DNA of 64,000 nucleotides from assembly GCF_964355755.1 (NCBI RefSeq), contig NC_092678.1:20248922-20312921 (forward strand). The letters are read 5' to 3'. Numbering within the stretch: the stretch's first letter is position 1; every line of letters starts with the position of its first letter. Position numbers and translations under genes: made by a program. This DNA comes from Antedon mediterranea (taxonomy: Eukaryota > Echinodermata > Crinoidea > Comatulida > Antedonidae). The notes under the pieces were generated by a model. That model made no database searches. It worked only from the letters and a program-made list of their open reading frames with translations, and was not told the DNA's origin. Positions 12,501 to 23,240 of this stretch are shown here, piece after piece.

Positions 12501-13220
12501 CAAGGGATCTGGGATATTATGTTAGAAAACGACTATGGAAGTTTTAGACAACTAAAATTAGCTTGCGGCACTGTAGAGCTACAACAACCTCGTCTTGATG
12601 GTGTACAAAGATGTCCGTATTTTAACCCTTCAAGTCATAGTTTGGATCAAGATTCAGTACCACGGATGAATTCACAGTGCGAAAATCGAAAACCTGTTAG
12701 TGTTCCTCATGGGGTTAATTGTTTATTTTCTGCCGCATCTATTATTTATTCTGGTTCAGAAGATCATTTCCTTGAGTTAAAACTACGAACTGTTATTGAG
12801 TTGACCTATCATAAAGATTATTATTTGAATCAAGAAACACTTATCCATTGTATAAAAGCGGAGTATGCACTGAGTCCAGAAGAGAACATTAAATTAACCA
12901 AACCCAAACATATAGAAGCACATTTTGAAAGTTTAGTTCGGAAAACATTAGGCAACCAAAGCGATTTCAGCCTACTGGGAAACTCCATCCATTTGTTCGG
13001 CCTTGCCTCAGTTCTAAACTGTAACATTCAGTCCATTTACCCTACGATGCGTGCATCACAACAAAGCCCTTTAAATGTACTTATTACTCCACGTAAAAAG
13101 GAGATAGAAGATCCAACAACTGTTTTCATTATGTGGTCTAGGCACACACCATTGCCTGAAGATGGACAGTTTGTTCCTAACCACTTTGTCCCTCTTCTTC
13201 AAATACCAACCACACATTAG
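5161..13220 (+). CDS. Gene A: TNF-receptor-like protein with death domain and C-terminal OTU-like domain (5' partial)
   Basis: The model joins exons 5161-5266, 6256-6507, 6780-6911, 7404-7511, 7801-7887, 8084-8110, 8766-8783, 8975-9061, 9232-9267, 10177-10215, 10309-10332, 10451-10486, 10912-11085, 11208-11495, 11624-11701 and 12460-13220. All have AG/GT borders and, after the first, symmetric phase 1. They sum to 2253 nt (750 aa plus stop) with no internal stop. The order is cysteine-rich ectodomain, Thr/Ser stalk, transmembrane helix, flexible linker, death domain, basic segment and OTU/vertnin-like domain. TNFRs bind TNF-family ligands outside the cell and recruit death-domain adaptors inside. 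A C-terminal OTU-like domain is not part of the usual family plan. No signal peptide is included. A readthrough start at the ATG at 5104 would give a weak hydrophobic leader, but gene B lacks an equivalent, so an upstream exon is more likely. Confidence 0.8.
6780..7511 (+). CDS. Gene A exons 3-4: Thr/Ser stalk and transmembrane helix
   Basis: Exon 6780-6911 gives a Thr/Ser/Pro-rich stalk likely to be O-glycosylated, ending WKDIYLVPIISSS. Exon 7404-7511 continues the hydrophobic run (VFVIFVIGGLCICA) and then a basic, Cys-rich juxtamembrane stretch (RRSLCCW), as expected for a type I protein with a stop-transfer signal. The juxtamembrane cysteines could be palmitoylated (inference). Confidence 0.8.
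7801..10486 (+). CDS. Gene A exons 5-12: run of eight small symmetric exons
   Basis: Eight exons of 87, 27, 18, 87, 36, 39, 24 and 36 nt each start and end in phase 1 with AG/GT borders. They encode a low-complexity cytoplasmic spacer in which a G-x-(G)-D-N theme recurs (GAGDNA, ESDNVE, GNDNVQ, GAGDCV), suggesting serial exon duplication. Any exon could be skipped without a frameshift. Gene B has only three equivalents. Exons this short are weakly supported individually; the joint phase consistency is the main support. Confidence 0.6.
10773..10799. repeat. 27-bp perfect hairpin in gene A intron
   Basis: Arms of 13 bp (ATCCCTGGGACGA and its complement) are separated by one base. It lies about 110 bp upstream of the linker exon at 10912. 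Such a palindrome could mark the end of an old mobile element or form a stem in the pre-mRNA. Confidence 0.7.
11208..11495 (+). CDS. Gene A death-domain exon
   Basis: This 288-nt phase 1-1 exon encodes about 96 residues with a death-domain pattern. It has an amphipathic start (IAPHIGKEVTRMGLKL), then a run METIEHKHDSDLLKQNLVVLQQW with the conserved Trp, and a last helix pair (KKGVLAQALDDVGKAEFAMKHL). Death domains form homotypic contacts that bring adaptors such as FADD or TRADD to receptors. The exon aligns without gaps with gene B 33331-33618 and gene C 55704-55991. The preceding exon (10912-11085) encodes a basic Ser-rich linker ending S-SLPDLPEDGPLSLPSWCY, also conserved in B and C. Confidence 0.85.
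12460..13220 (+). CDS. Gene A terminal exon: OTU/vertnin-like cysteine-protease-fold domain
   Basis: This 761-nt exon ends at TAG 13218-13220 and encodes about 253 residues. HGVNCLFSAAS resembles the OTU catalytic block DGNCLFRA-S, with the candidate nucleophile Cys codon at 12720-12722. Near the end PNHFVPLL places the candidate His codon at 13182-13184, after FIMWSRHT. This pair and their spacing are typical of OTU deubiquitinases and of the related vertnin-like family. The Asp of DGNC is His here but Asp in gene B. Activity is therefore plausible but unproven: vertnin-type members may be inactive. The preceding 78-nt exon (11624-11701) encodes a basic segment (FWGRRKSQELEVKLDS) kept in gene B. 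Confidence 0.75.
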
Positions 13221-15770
13221 GCCGTTTTTTTCCCACACAGAATAATTGTCCCTTGTTAGTTTTATCGAGAATGTAATGAAATCAACTGTTGAGGGCGCTA
13301 TGTTGTGACTTCCTCTTCCTCGGCGTTTTTTATTACCTTGTTCTCATTTGACTTTGTCCTTGACTGGTTATTTTTTCGGGGCGAATTTAGAGTTGTTCAA
13401 ACATTATTTGCTTTGAACTTTTTAAAATTAGTTTTACTGAAAAAAAATATTTTGTGATCGGGGTTTAAGATAAAAACTAATTCTTTCTGCATTGACAAAT
13501 TTCAAACCCATCTTAATTTTTATTTGATCCGTCTACAAACAAGTGCCCTTTAAAATTTTATTTTGGCAAGAATATTCCAATATTCAACTTTCTATGCAAG
13601 AAAATATGATAAGGGTGGTTAAAAGATTGAATGCAAAACCTTGAAGTAGTTTTAAATTTGAATACTGTTATTGTAAAAAGTAATCGTGTTATTTTTTATT
13701 TTAACAAATCCTTACTACAGTACTATAACTACTACTGTTTGGGACAACAGAAGGTAAAGGCTGATTTTAACCTCAAAATAAAAAATTATATTAACAATTT
13801 TTAGAATTAATTAAGGTTTATAATTGGTATAATTAGTCGAGGTAAATGTAATATATTCATTACAATGGCTGATATATATTATGCATATTTGTGAAAAAGG
13901 AAAGTATTTTTAGATATATTTTCAATTACAATATGATAGTAGATACAAGTTTACTTATAATTTGTAAATCAATATAATTGAACAAATTTTATATTTCTTT
14001 GAGTTAAACTAAACATTTTAAATGTAAAAAGCAAAAGTGAGCTTATGTTAAAATGGGAGTGAAAGAAACTTTGTTGACCGAGTGATCCGAGAAACTGACC
14101 TCAACTGACCGCACAGCTACGCAAAATAGGTCGACAAAAGCTGAGTTGATTAGTGGAAATAATAGGGAAAAAAAACTGTGGTTCATGTTGACATGACCAC
14201 GACCAGTTGTAATGTCAACATGGATCTTGTGCACATTGGTTCCACTCCCTCAATTACAGATTACGTCGCGTAATTAGGGCTTGTACACTACTAGTTACTT
14301 TCATTTAAGTTTTAATGTTCATGTCGGCGTATATATTAACTTAATACTGATGTTTTTTATCAAAGTCTGTATAACAGGTGATATTGAACAAATTCCAATA
14401 TCAATCATTCCTAATGAAAATCTGTGTTTGTGTGTTTAAAAAACAAATTAGAAATAGTTTTATTTTAAAAATATAAGTATTTGGATGTTACTTTTAGTAA
14501 AAAAGAATCACTCAACTCATCATTGTATCTCTGTACATATATATTACTGTATCATAGGCAATTCTTTGATACAGCATAACATGTTCATCACATGTCGTAC
14601 AGTACCTGTATCATGGAATGTTAGGTTAAGATTACAAAATGATGCATGTGACATACATGTTACACTGTTTCACAGAATCTACCTTTGATACTGGACAAAG
14701 TACAGATACAGTACTGAGAATTAAGTGTGTAACTTAACTACTACACACATCTTTCATTTGTAGCTGCTTGTATATTATTATGGGTACTTGAACAAAATAG
14801 CTATACATATCAATATATTTTATATTTAATATATTATGTGGATTGTGATTTTTGTGTGTTATAAGCGTCAATATTGAAACAGAAATATTAATTCTGTATT
14901 CTTGTAGTTTAATAACAAATGTATAACCAAAGTAGATAAGTATTATATTTTTAATGACAAAACCAATTGTAACTAATTAAATATATAGCAATTGTATTTA
15001 TGTATTGTAATAATTAAGTGTCTTTCCACATCATTATGTATGGTAGATGGGAAAGAAGACATTTTTAAATTGTATTGTAAAGAAAGTTTTTTATACGAAT
15101 AATACCATACATATCAATTTTATAAAATACATTTTTTTTAACTTTAAAAATAGTTTAAATTTGCATATTTTCACATGCAGATAAATAAGATGTATGCAAA
15201 TTCAATTGTTTGTTTGTCTTTTCACTATAAATCCCACCTGAATGATTGACCCCACACTTGACCCAATGTTGATTCCCACTGAGGCCACCTTTATTTCACC
15301 TTTATATATAGAGGGTAACAGAGTCTTTAGCACAACAAGTATATTTTTTTTTTAAATATGAACAATTTCTGTAAATCTATAGATTGTGATTGGTCAATTA
15401 TGTCCTTGCGTCCTATGGCAACCATGCTTTGTGATAATTCAATGTATTTGGTGCTAATAGTTAGATAAATTGTTTTAATATTTTATTATTCATCATTTTA
15501 CTAATGTATTTGCACTGCCCGGCTATAATATTTTGCCATTATTATAATTATGTCTTCAATTAATGTATGGCGATGCTGTCTTGTAAATAACTTACTAAGT
15601 GTCGGTTGAAAAGAGGTTGGGGGGTGGGTGTGTAGAGGTGAGGGTGAGGGAGATATCATTACTAATTCCATGTGATATACTTTAGTACTATTCCACTGTA
15701 CATGTTCATAGTGTTTTTGTCCTATTAGATTATTTGGACATATGAAAATACAGATAATAGGATGTCTTAT
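13221..15770. repeat. Gene A 3' flank, duplicated downstream of gene B
   Basis: Sequence after the gene A stop is similar to 35178-37905 after the gene B stop (for example GAATAATTGTCCC, TGAGGGCGCTATG, ATTTGATCCGTCTACAAAC, and the block near 15240 and 37440). It likely includes the 3' UTR, but no clear ORF is present. The two copies together define the right side of the tandem duplication. Their differences reveal later insertions beside gene B. Confidence 0.8.
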
Positions 15771-17421
15771 ATCAAAGTAACAAAATGTGGTAATTTTGAA
15801 CTCGCATATCTTCTCATAAACCCCTATAAAGGGGACACTTTTTTGGGTTTAAATGGTGTCCCCTTAATAGGTGTTATAGTTGTATTTTCTTTGGCCATTA
15901 AGAGTTATGTTTCTGTATATAAATTATGCTTCATTCTGAAATATAAGTGGACACAATACAAGGTTTGAAGATACTGGTTTGTTTGATATAATGGTTTCAT
16001 AAACAACTATTATAATGCCATGCTTTGAAGTATTTACTTTTGTTAACTGCCTGCTAAAAAAACAATTTAATTTGGTTTTAGTTTTTTATGTAATTAATAA
16101 AAAGAGAAATAATGTATACTAGAGTTATAGAACTCCTACTGTTGGACTCTATTAAAGGGAACAATTGGTTGGTGTCCATTTTTTTATGTGTATATGTAAT
16201 TCCACAGTTAAACTGAACTTTTTTTATATGATTATTAAATTATATTAAAATAAATTGTGTTAGACGAAATGTATGCGTTAATGTTATAATGGGTAATTAT
16301 GACTGTTCATAATTTAAGATTTTACTTTAAAAAAGTTGCCATTGACACTTTTTTTTTTTAATTCATTACGCTAAAAGCAAAGTAGTTTTATCCCAAGAAT
16401 ATCCACAAAAGTATATTATAGAAATAGTTTAGCTATTAGACTGGTTGAAAAAGATTATTGATTTTAGAAAATATACCCATTGACATTCCAACTGTGTGGG
16501 TTATTGAAGGTGGTATTTTGTAAAAACCGTAACAATTTTGGCGACACCTGCACCCCATACACGATCAGTTCTGATAAACCGAACGGTATAAAATGTTAAG
16601 TACCTTGATATTCATGTAAACATTAATTTTAATTCATTTCCTTCAGAACACATACTTAATTATTATTAATCTGGTATGGCCGTCGGGCTACATTTATTTT
16701 ATGATCTTTGCAATTATGTACACTGTATTCTAAAATGTTATGGTATTTTTATGTTACTAAATTTGTATTGCGAAGTTTTACTCATCAATGTATGATATGT
16801 AATTGCAATAATTTTCTATGCATATAACTATATTAAATATTTGTTTCTTTATAAGTGTTGTGTAGTTATTTCAATTAGCCTACAGTATAATCCCTCCTTT
16901 TGGAAACCACTATTTAGGGAACACGCCAATTAATAATTCCTGAAACAACAAGAGGAAATACTATGTTATAACACTTCGTATAACACTAACACTACTATAG
17001 GGAACACTTGTGTTGGGTCCCAACGGTTTTTCTTAATAAAGACCAATGGATAAAATTGCTAAATATAATGTATTACTTATATACGGTAATTTTGATTTCG
17101 AGTAAAGTTCTCTTCTATGCATCGATGGAGTTTTCGTGTCTCACCTGCAGCGACAGAGATGTAAATACAACAATTTGATTGGCTGTATAGGAGTAACGAA
17201 TAATAATAAAGCGAGTTACAGGTGCAAGAGTATAGCGTGACGGAAAATGGATACCAAATGTATCTTAAAGGTTATTGAAATATATCGTAATGGAATCATA
17301 ATATCTTTTTGGAATATATGCCTACTTCCAATAGCAAGACAAGAGGACAGTTTAATGTAGATGTAGGCCTACTAAATGCTGGTTCTTAATTTAAGGTAAA
17401 ATTAACCGATATTTTGCAATA
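15770..17421. other. AT-rich intergenic DNA, nothing recognised
   Basis: Only short ORFs without family resemblance are present. No RNA gene, terminal repeat or clear tandem array was seen. Confidence 0.5.
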
Positions 17422-18672
17422 GGGTTGGTGAAATTCAGTCCAAAATACGCAGAATTTTTTCCAAAATACGTCAAGTTGAGGGCGCTATACTAATCCAAAA
17501 TACGCGAGTCTTTCCAAAATACGTCGACTTGGGGGCGCTATTCATTTCCAAAATACGCGAATTGTCCAAAATACGTCAAGTTGAAGGCGCTAGTCATTTT
17601 CCAAAATACGCAATTTGTCCAAAATACGTCAATTTGGAACCGCTTGTAATTTTCCAAAATACGTCAACTTGAGAGCGCTATTCATTTTCCAAAATACGCA
17701 ATTTAAATAACTCCTTTACTTCTTCTAACCAATTAATTATTGCTATTATTTTAATCACAATACCATATGCTTTTTATTATTATATATTATATGAAATAAT
17801 TATTATGTTAGATTTCAGATTAGGTAACTTATGAGACCATAAGTACTGTACATTAAATTGAAAGCGATGTTGGTCTGTCGAGCTCGGGAAAAATACCGAT
17901 TTTGTAGATCACCAAATATATAACACATACCTATCACTATACTTAAATACTATATACGTACATGCTGGTTTTGTAGCCGGTTTATGCCGCATTTAAACTA
18001 GCTACGTCTGGCAATGCAATCGTACATCGTTCAGACATTATTAACGTATATTATAGGCACTGTCTATTGACTGATGTTGGCACATATTTGTTGTTTTTCA
18101 GTAATAAATGATTACATTGAAAAATAATAATTGGCTACTCTATGACATTTTATTTACAAAAAATTCTGCCTTCTAATACTTTCATTTATAACTAAAATGT
18201 ACTTGTTTGTTTTATTCCAAGAAACTTTTTTTGAATACATTAAACTGTAATTTTACCTTACACTCTCAATATGATACATTTGGAATTGGAAAGGCTCTCG
18301 TATTTTGGAAAAAAAAGTTTGCCGCCCTCAAGTTGACGTATTTTGGAAAATTACTAGCGGTCCCAAATTGCAAATTGACGTATTTTGGACAAATCGCGTA
18401 TTTTGGAAATAAATAGCGCCCTCAATTTGACGTATTTTGGACAATTCATGTATTTGGGACAGAGCCATATATATATATGGCTCTGATTTGGGATAATTTA
18501 TAGCGCCCTCAACTTGACGTATTTTGGACAATTCACGTATTTTGGAAAATGAATAGCGCCCTCAAGTCGACGTATTTTGGAAAGACTCGCGTATTTTGGA
18601 TTAGTATAGCGCCCTCAACTTGACGTATTTTGGAAAAAAATCTGCGTATTTTGGACTGATGTTCACCAACCC
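17422..18672. mobile_element. Foldback-type element with tandemly repeated inverted arms
   Basis: The ends are inverted (GGGTTGGTGAA at 17422; complement at 18662-18672). Each arm (about 17437-17705 and 18287-18655) consists of several diverged copies of a unit containing CCAAAATACGTCAAGTTGAG followed by GGCGCTAT, in opposite orientation on the two sides. The middle (about 17706-18286) is AT-rich and noncoding. The right arm also contains an AT-rich perfect palindrome, AGAGCC-(AT)n-GGCTCT, near 18460-18484. This is the architecture of foldback elements. No target duplication was clear. Confidence 0.8.
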
Positions 18673-18714
18673 GATTCATATTTTGTTGATGTGTGAAATG
18701 AATTGAAATTATAA

Positions 18715-19000
18715 CTGGACTTGAACTCGTGATTTAAAACGAGTTCACCACGCAAACGCAACATGCACAGAAAATGCGTACACAGAAAATGCGTACACAG
18801 GAATTGATTACGCCATCCTCATGACCAGAAATAAATACATGTGTACTTTAGTTCCGTCTATGTTGAATCTTTATACTACATACAGTGTAGCATTGTTGAA
18901 ATTACAAACTAACCATCAATTATTCTAATTTTTTACATAATGAGGTCATCAAAATGAAACATAAAAACCAAAATAAAGGAAAACAAAGATAATTGTCTGA
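18715..19000 (-). mobile_element. Helitron-like 3' fragment
   Basis: The stretch is similar to the 3' end of the Helitron-like copies: a diverged hairpin (GAACTCGTGATTTAAAACGAGTTC), then GCAAACGCAACATGCACA as at 39590, then the noncoding body with GAGGTCATCA. It is older and more diverged than copies at 25656-28759 and 39545-41090. Family assignment depends on those intact ends. Confidence 0.6.
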
Positions 19001-19359
19001 GCAAGAACATATTAAAAACTTGGAAGAAAATCGGGCACATGTAGGTGATGACTATTACTTACATTATTACTACACATCAAGAACTCGATAAGTTTAACTT
19101 AGAAATAGAAGATAAACTGAGGTTCATAAAGTATAGGCCTACCTGTGGTTCTTATTATGACATTACATTTAGTTTAATTAGTTTATGTAAAAATATTGAA
19201 ATTATTATTCCCTGACAACAGTATTGTTAAAAAAGTGGTTTATCAGACGACGTCCTTCCGACCCAAGTCTTCCTATCCTCCACTATCATGTGTGCTGATT
19301 GTAGGCCTATTTCCATGTCTTTGCATTCAATTTGTTTTCCCCGTCGTTTCTTAAACGGC

Positions 19360-19715
19360 AAATCTAAATGATGTGACGGAATTTGACACAAAAACTGCGG
19401 GGACAAGCTTTTTCCATAAAAAAAAACTTTACAGTTCGGGATTTATTGTATGTAGGCTTTAATGATGGTTTTTGAATAATAAAATCGCATGAAATCACAA
19501 TTAAAGTACTTTTAAGAAATATTTTATGAACAAAAGTGCAGTTATCAAAAATATATACGGCGATCATAAAATTGAAAATGTACGATAGGGGGTTGCCTGA
19601 AACATTTTTATACAAAACTAACAATATCAATGTTATTATCTTTGGTTTATGTATTTATGCTTAATTAATTTTTACAATAATGTTGATTATATTATATTTT
19701 TTAATGATGAATTTT
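19360..19715. mobile_element. Inverted partial copy of the TIR transposon at 269-1827
   Basis: On the minus strand this matches about 300-690 of the window, including GACACAAAACTGCGGGACAAGC-like sequence next to a GTGACGGAA motif, ATCATAAAATTGAA and the TTTTTAATGATGAATTTTCAG end. It lacks the terminal repeats, so it is a truncated relic. Confidence 0.65.
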
Positions 19716-20182
19716 CAGTTTGTATCTCGAGTTGCTACTAATTATTACTCTAACTGCATGGACCATGGAGGTATAAAATGGACTAACTCAAATAGGATTG
19801 ATAGAAATTTAGTTTTGTTTTGACAATCCGGTGGTTCCAAAGTTCAGCTGCAGTTGATTACTTACTGCCCCTAATAATCAAGCTATATTATAATTGTGAC
19901 AACATGAATCACTTGTAATCTAGCAAATGTTGGGTAACACCGGTGTTTTGGCCGCAAATTTGTAAAAAAATTAATATCTGATTCAGATAACATGTTTCTA
20001 ACTACACCGCTCGAGTCTTCTGAACAGGTGTGGAGTTGTTGAGTCGGTTGTCATGTAAATTACGAGACGTTTACTATATAATTTTTTAATTAAATTTAAT
20101 GGCTATTTAATTATGTCTAAGCTAAAATATAATATATAATATAACAAATTGTCAATGATCTATTACGTTACAGGGTTTACAG

Positions 20183-20292
20183 GCGAAAAGACCGATATCT
20201 GTAAACATATTGAGTGCTCTCCTGGGTAGGCATACCAGTTGCGAGGGAGGTAGAGACGCTTGTGCTGGAAAATGAGTGTGAACCATGCATAG
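20183..20292 (+). pseudogene. Dead copy of TNFR cysteine-rich exon 1
   Basis: The sequence aligns with exon 5161-5266 and exon 23241-23349 (…DI-C-…ECSPG) and keeps AG and GT borders. A 6-bp insertion after the GGG codon introduces TAG, and a 2-bp loss follows at CAG-TTGC, so the frame is broken. The flanking intron also matches that of gene B (for example near 20350-20420 and 23480-23560). It is a relic of another receptor copy or of a duplicated first exon. Confidence 0.75.
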
Positions 20293-23240
20293 GTAAAGAT
20301 GATGGTTCCTCTGTAATCAATATTGTTTGTAGTAGCCTATGAAGATGGTATAGTCTGGAATTAATCATATTCTTTCAGTCAACAGATCGAGACGATGATC
20401 AAATCCGGGGTACCTGGGAATTTAGGTAATTGATTCGCTCATACATTCACAAAAATGAAAAAATCTTTAAAATATTGTGTTTTTTACTGACGTCCTTTTT
20501 AAGTGGAAACCCAACTCACAAGACACAAATATGCTATACTCAAACATATCTTTTTTTGCCATGATCTCTGACAGGATTTGAACCTAGAACCTGGGTAGCT
20601 ATAGGCATCTTGCTAAAACTTTTTACATACGTTCTATTTGAGAGTCAAACCTCTCTTTCAAACACGTGTTGTCCTCCTCTGTTGTGGGAAAACCCCTGAC
20701 CATAGAGTGCGCGATGCATGTTATCCATCACTGCACTGTCATATCATGGAACTTATTATTATAGTTCCATGCATGCTGAACTCAAGGACATTTAAAAAAT
20801 GATCGAAGATATGAGCTAGTATTAAGGTGTGTGTAGCCGTTCTTGTTTATGGTGATGAAATCCTAAGCCTTTAAGTCGTATTAAATGGAATTGTCACATT
20901 TCACTATCCCTATTATATTTGTATTTATTCAATATTCTATCATTTTAGCGAGTCCAGTTCAAATTAAGGTAGGTGTAAATAATCATATCCGACCAAACTA
21001 GAGGCTAGGCTAGGCCTAGCTAGGCCCTAGCCTTTATTAAGAAGGCTCGTATAGGGCTTAAAGTATTAGGACTAGGGCCTAGGTAGCGTACCCAGGACTA
21101 GTCTTTGGCCAATTGGAATACAGTACTAGGCCTAGGCCTACTGCTAGCCTACTGTAGGTTTAGATTGGATACTGTGGTATAGGGCCTACTGTAGATAGCT
21201 AGGCCTAGGCCGTGGCATGATTTTAGGTTGACTTGACTGACTGGCAAATTTAGATGGTTTTGGTTGGGATGGAACTTATTATGTGTTCATTCGAATAAAA
21301 TACAAATAGTTAGTAGGACTAGACTGTGGGCCCTAGCCTAGCCTAGTGTATTAGTTTTATTTCATGATTTATATTGTATTATTTATCATGACTGTAATTA
21401 AAAACAAATGTTTTTACTGTATGTAACAACAAAAAGAAAACAATTTTATCGCATTACACTAACAGTAAAAAAAAACTTTGCCAATCCATCCCCAACATCA
21501 TAATGCTTTGTAATTATAGTACAGTACTTCAAAATACAAATTCCATGAAATAAACAGAGTTTTGTACAAATCTACTTTTAAAAAACCAGTTGCACTAATA
21601 TAAAACTATTGTTTTTTTTATTTTTTATTTTGTACACTATTATTAAGTCAGAGAATAGTGATACTGTATTAAATATCACCTCCGATATATTAATTACATT
21701 TCCATGACACAATTAAATTATGTATTATGTGTGGTAATGTTTGAACATTTTTTCATTATTAAAACCACATATGCTGATGTTATGATTTAATTTGATTGAC
21801 AGACCTCGAAACAAAACAAAAATACACATTAGAAAAACCACCTGGAAAGGAAACGCCCACAGTACATTGCTCACTGACAGGATAATATGCTTTAACTTAA
21901 GTACTGTTTTAAGAAACGTGAATGTTTAAACAACAAACAATAAATATTTGATAGGCTAGTTATTTTTCAAAGCATCAATCAAATAATTAAAAAAAAACAT
22001 CGTAGATAACAGTTATTTACAACACTTATAATTAAAGATGTATTGTCCCCCTGAAAAATGTTTGACTTTTCTTTTGTTGAATATGCCATTAGATGTCACA
22101 TAATAGTTATCCACTTTGACCATACAATGAATGATAAATGATTAAATGTTCAGCTGTTTGGAAACTTTCTGATTGACTGATCAGAGTTTGAAAACCCAAC
22201 ATGAGTGTGCGTTGTATAAAAATGTTCTACTTTGCTACCAAAATTGAAGCGCTTTTTTCAAGCCTATATCCTCATCCTAACAGATTATTAAAATTTAATT
22301 TTAAAAATATTTGACATTTTAGAACAGTAAAAAATAATTAAATAAATAAATGTTTTGTTGTTGGAAAGAATATTTCATTTGTTGAACAATTGTTATGATT
22401 GCCTTCTAAATTTGTTTCTGTTTAAGTTTTCTTTATGATTATCATTTCACAAACCTTGACCTCATTTTTGTGTGTCAAAAGTTATAATAAAAGAAATTTC
22501 TTCTAATTGTTCGTTATGACCACAAGAATACACAAGGGAAGATCGTGTATTGTTTAAGCTTCAATAAAATTCCCTACTCTGTTATTGTTAAATGAACCTG
22601 TAGCAGGTTTACAAAGTTACTCTAAAAGTACTGATACACAGTGATAATAATAATTGGGAAGTATAAAAATTTTAAATTTTATTTAATATAAATGTTGCTA
22701 AAAATGGTTAATTATACTGCAAAGTTTAAAGTCTGGTTCTTATTCTCTTCCTTCTGAATAAGTTGTAGTTGACACGCAGAGCTACAGTATACATTTCATA
22801 AAATATTTTCCACCAAATTGGGCGTGTTCCACAGGGTCAATTTCAAGGTCAAAATATCGCTCAGTTTCATCCAACACAAGAGTACACAATACTATACAAA
22901 AATACCTCAAAATCGGACATGTATTTCCAGAGATATAACTATTTAAAATGTGGCAGCCACGCCATTTTTCAAAAATAAAGAAGAAAATTTAAACTTTAAT
23001 ATCTTGAAACCACTAGTCCGATGAAGTAAGCTTTACTCGGTAAGGTAAGATTTAAAATGTATTTTTTGTGTGAACTGAGTTTAAATGACCCAACTTCTAT
23101 TTTTTTTTTAACACACGCTTCACATTATAATATACAGTACTTAACTGTAAAAATAATGCTTTTAATTTGAATATTTAAAAGAGAACATTGTAAATTAATT
23201 TTTTTTACTTTAGGCCTACCTGTATCTTTTTGGTTTATAG
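20293..23240. other. Intergenic DNA with a TAGGCC-rich cluster; possible gene B 5' region
   Basis: A palindromic CCTAGG/TAGGCCTA-rich cluster lies at about 20998-21215. The block conserved with the gene A upstream region lies at 22430-22590. No confident exon was found. Gene B's signal-peptide exon should lie here or further upstream. Confidence 0.45.
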
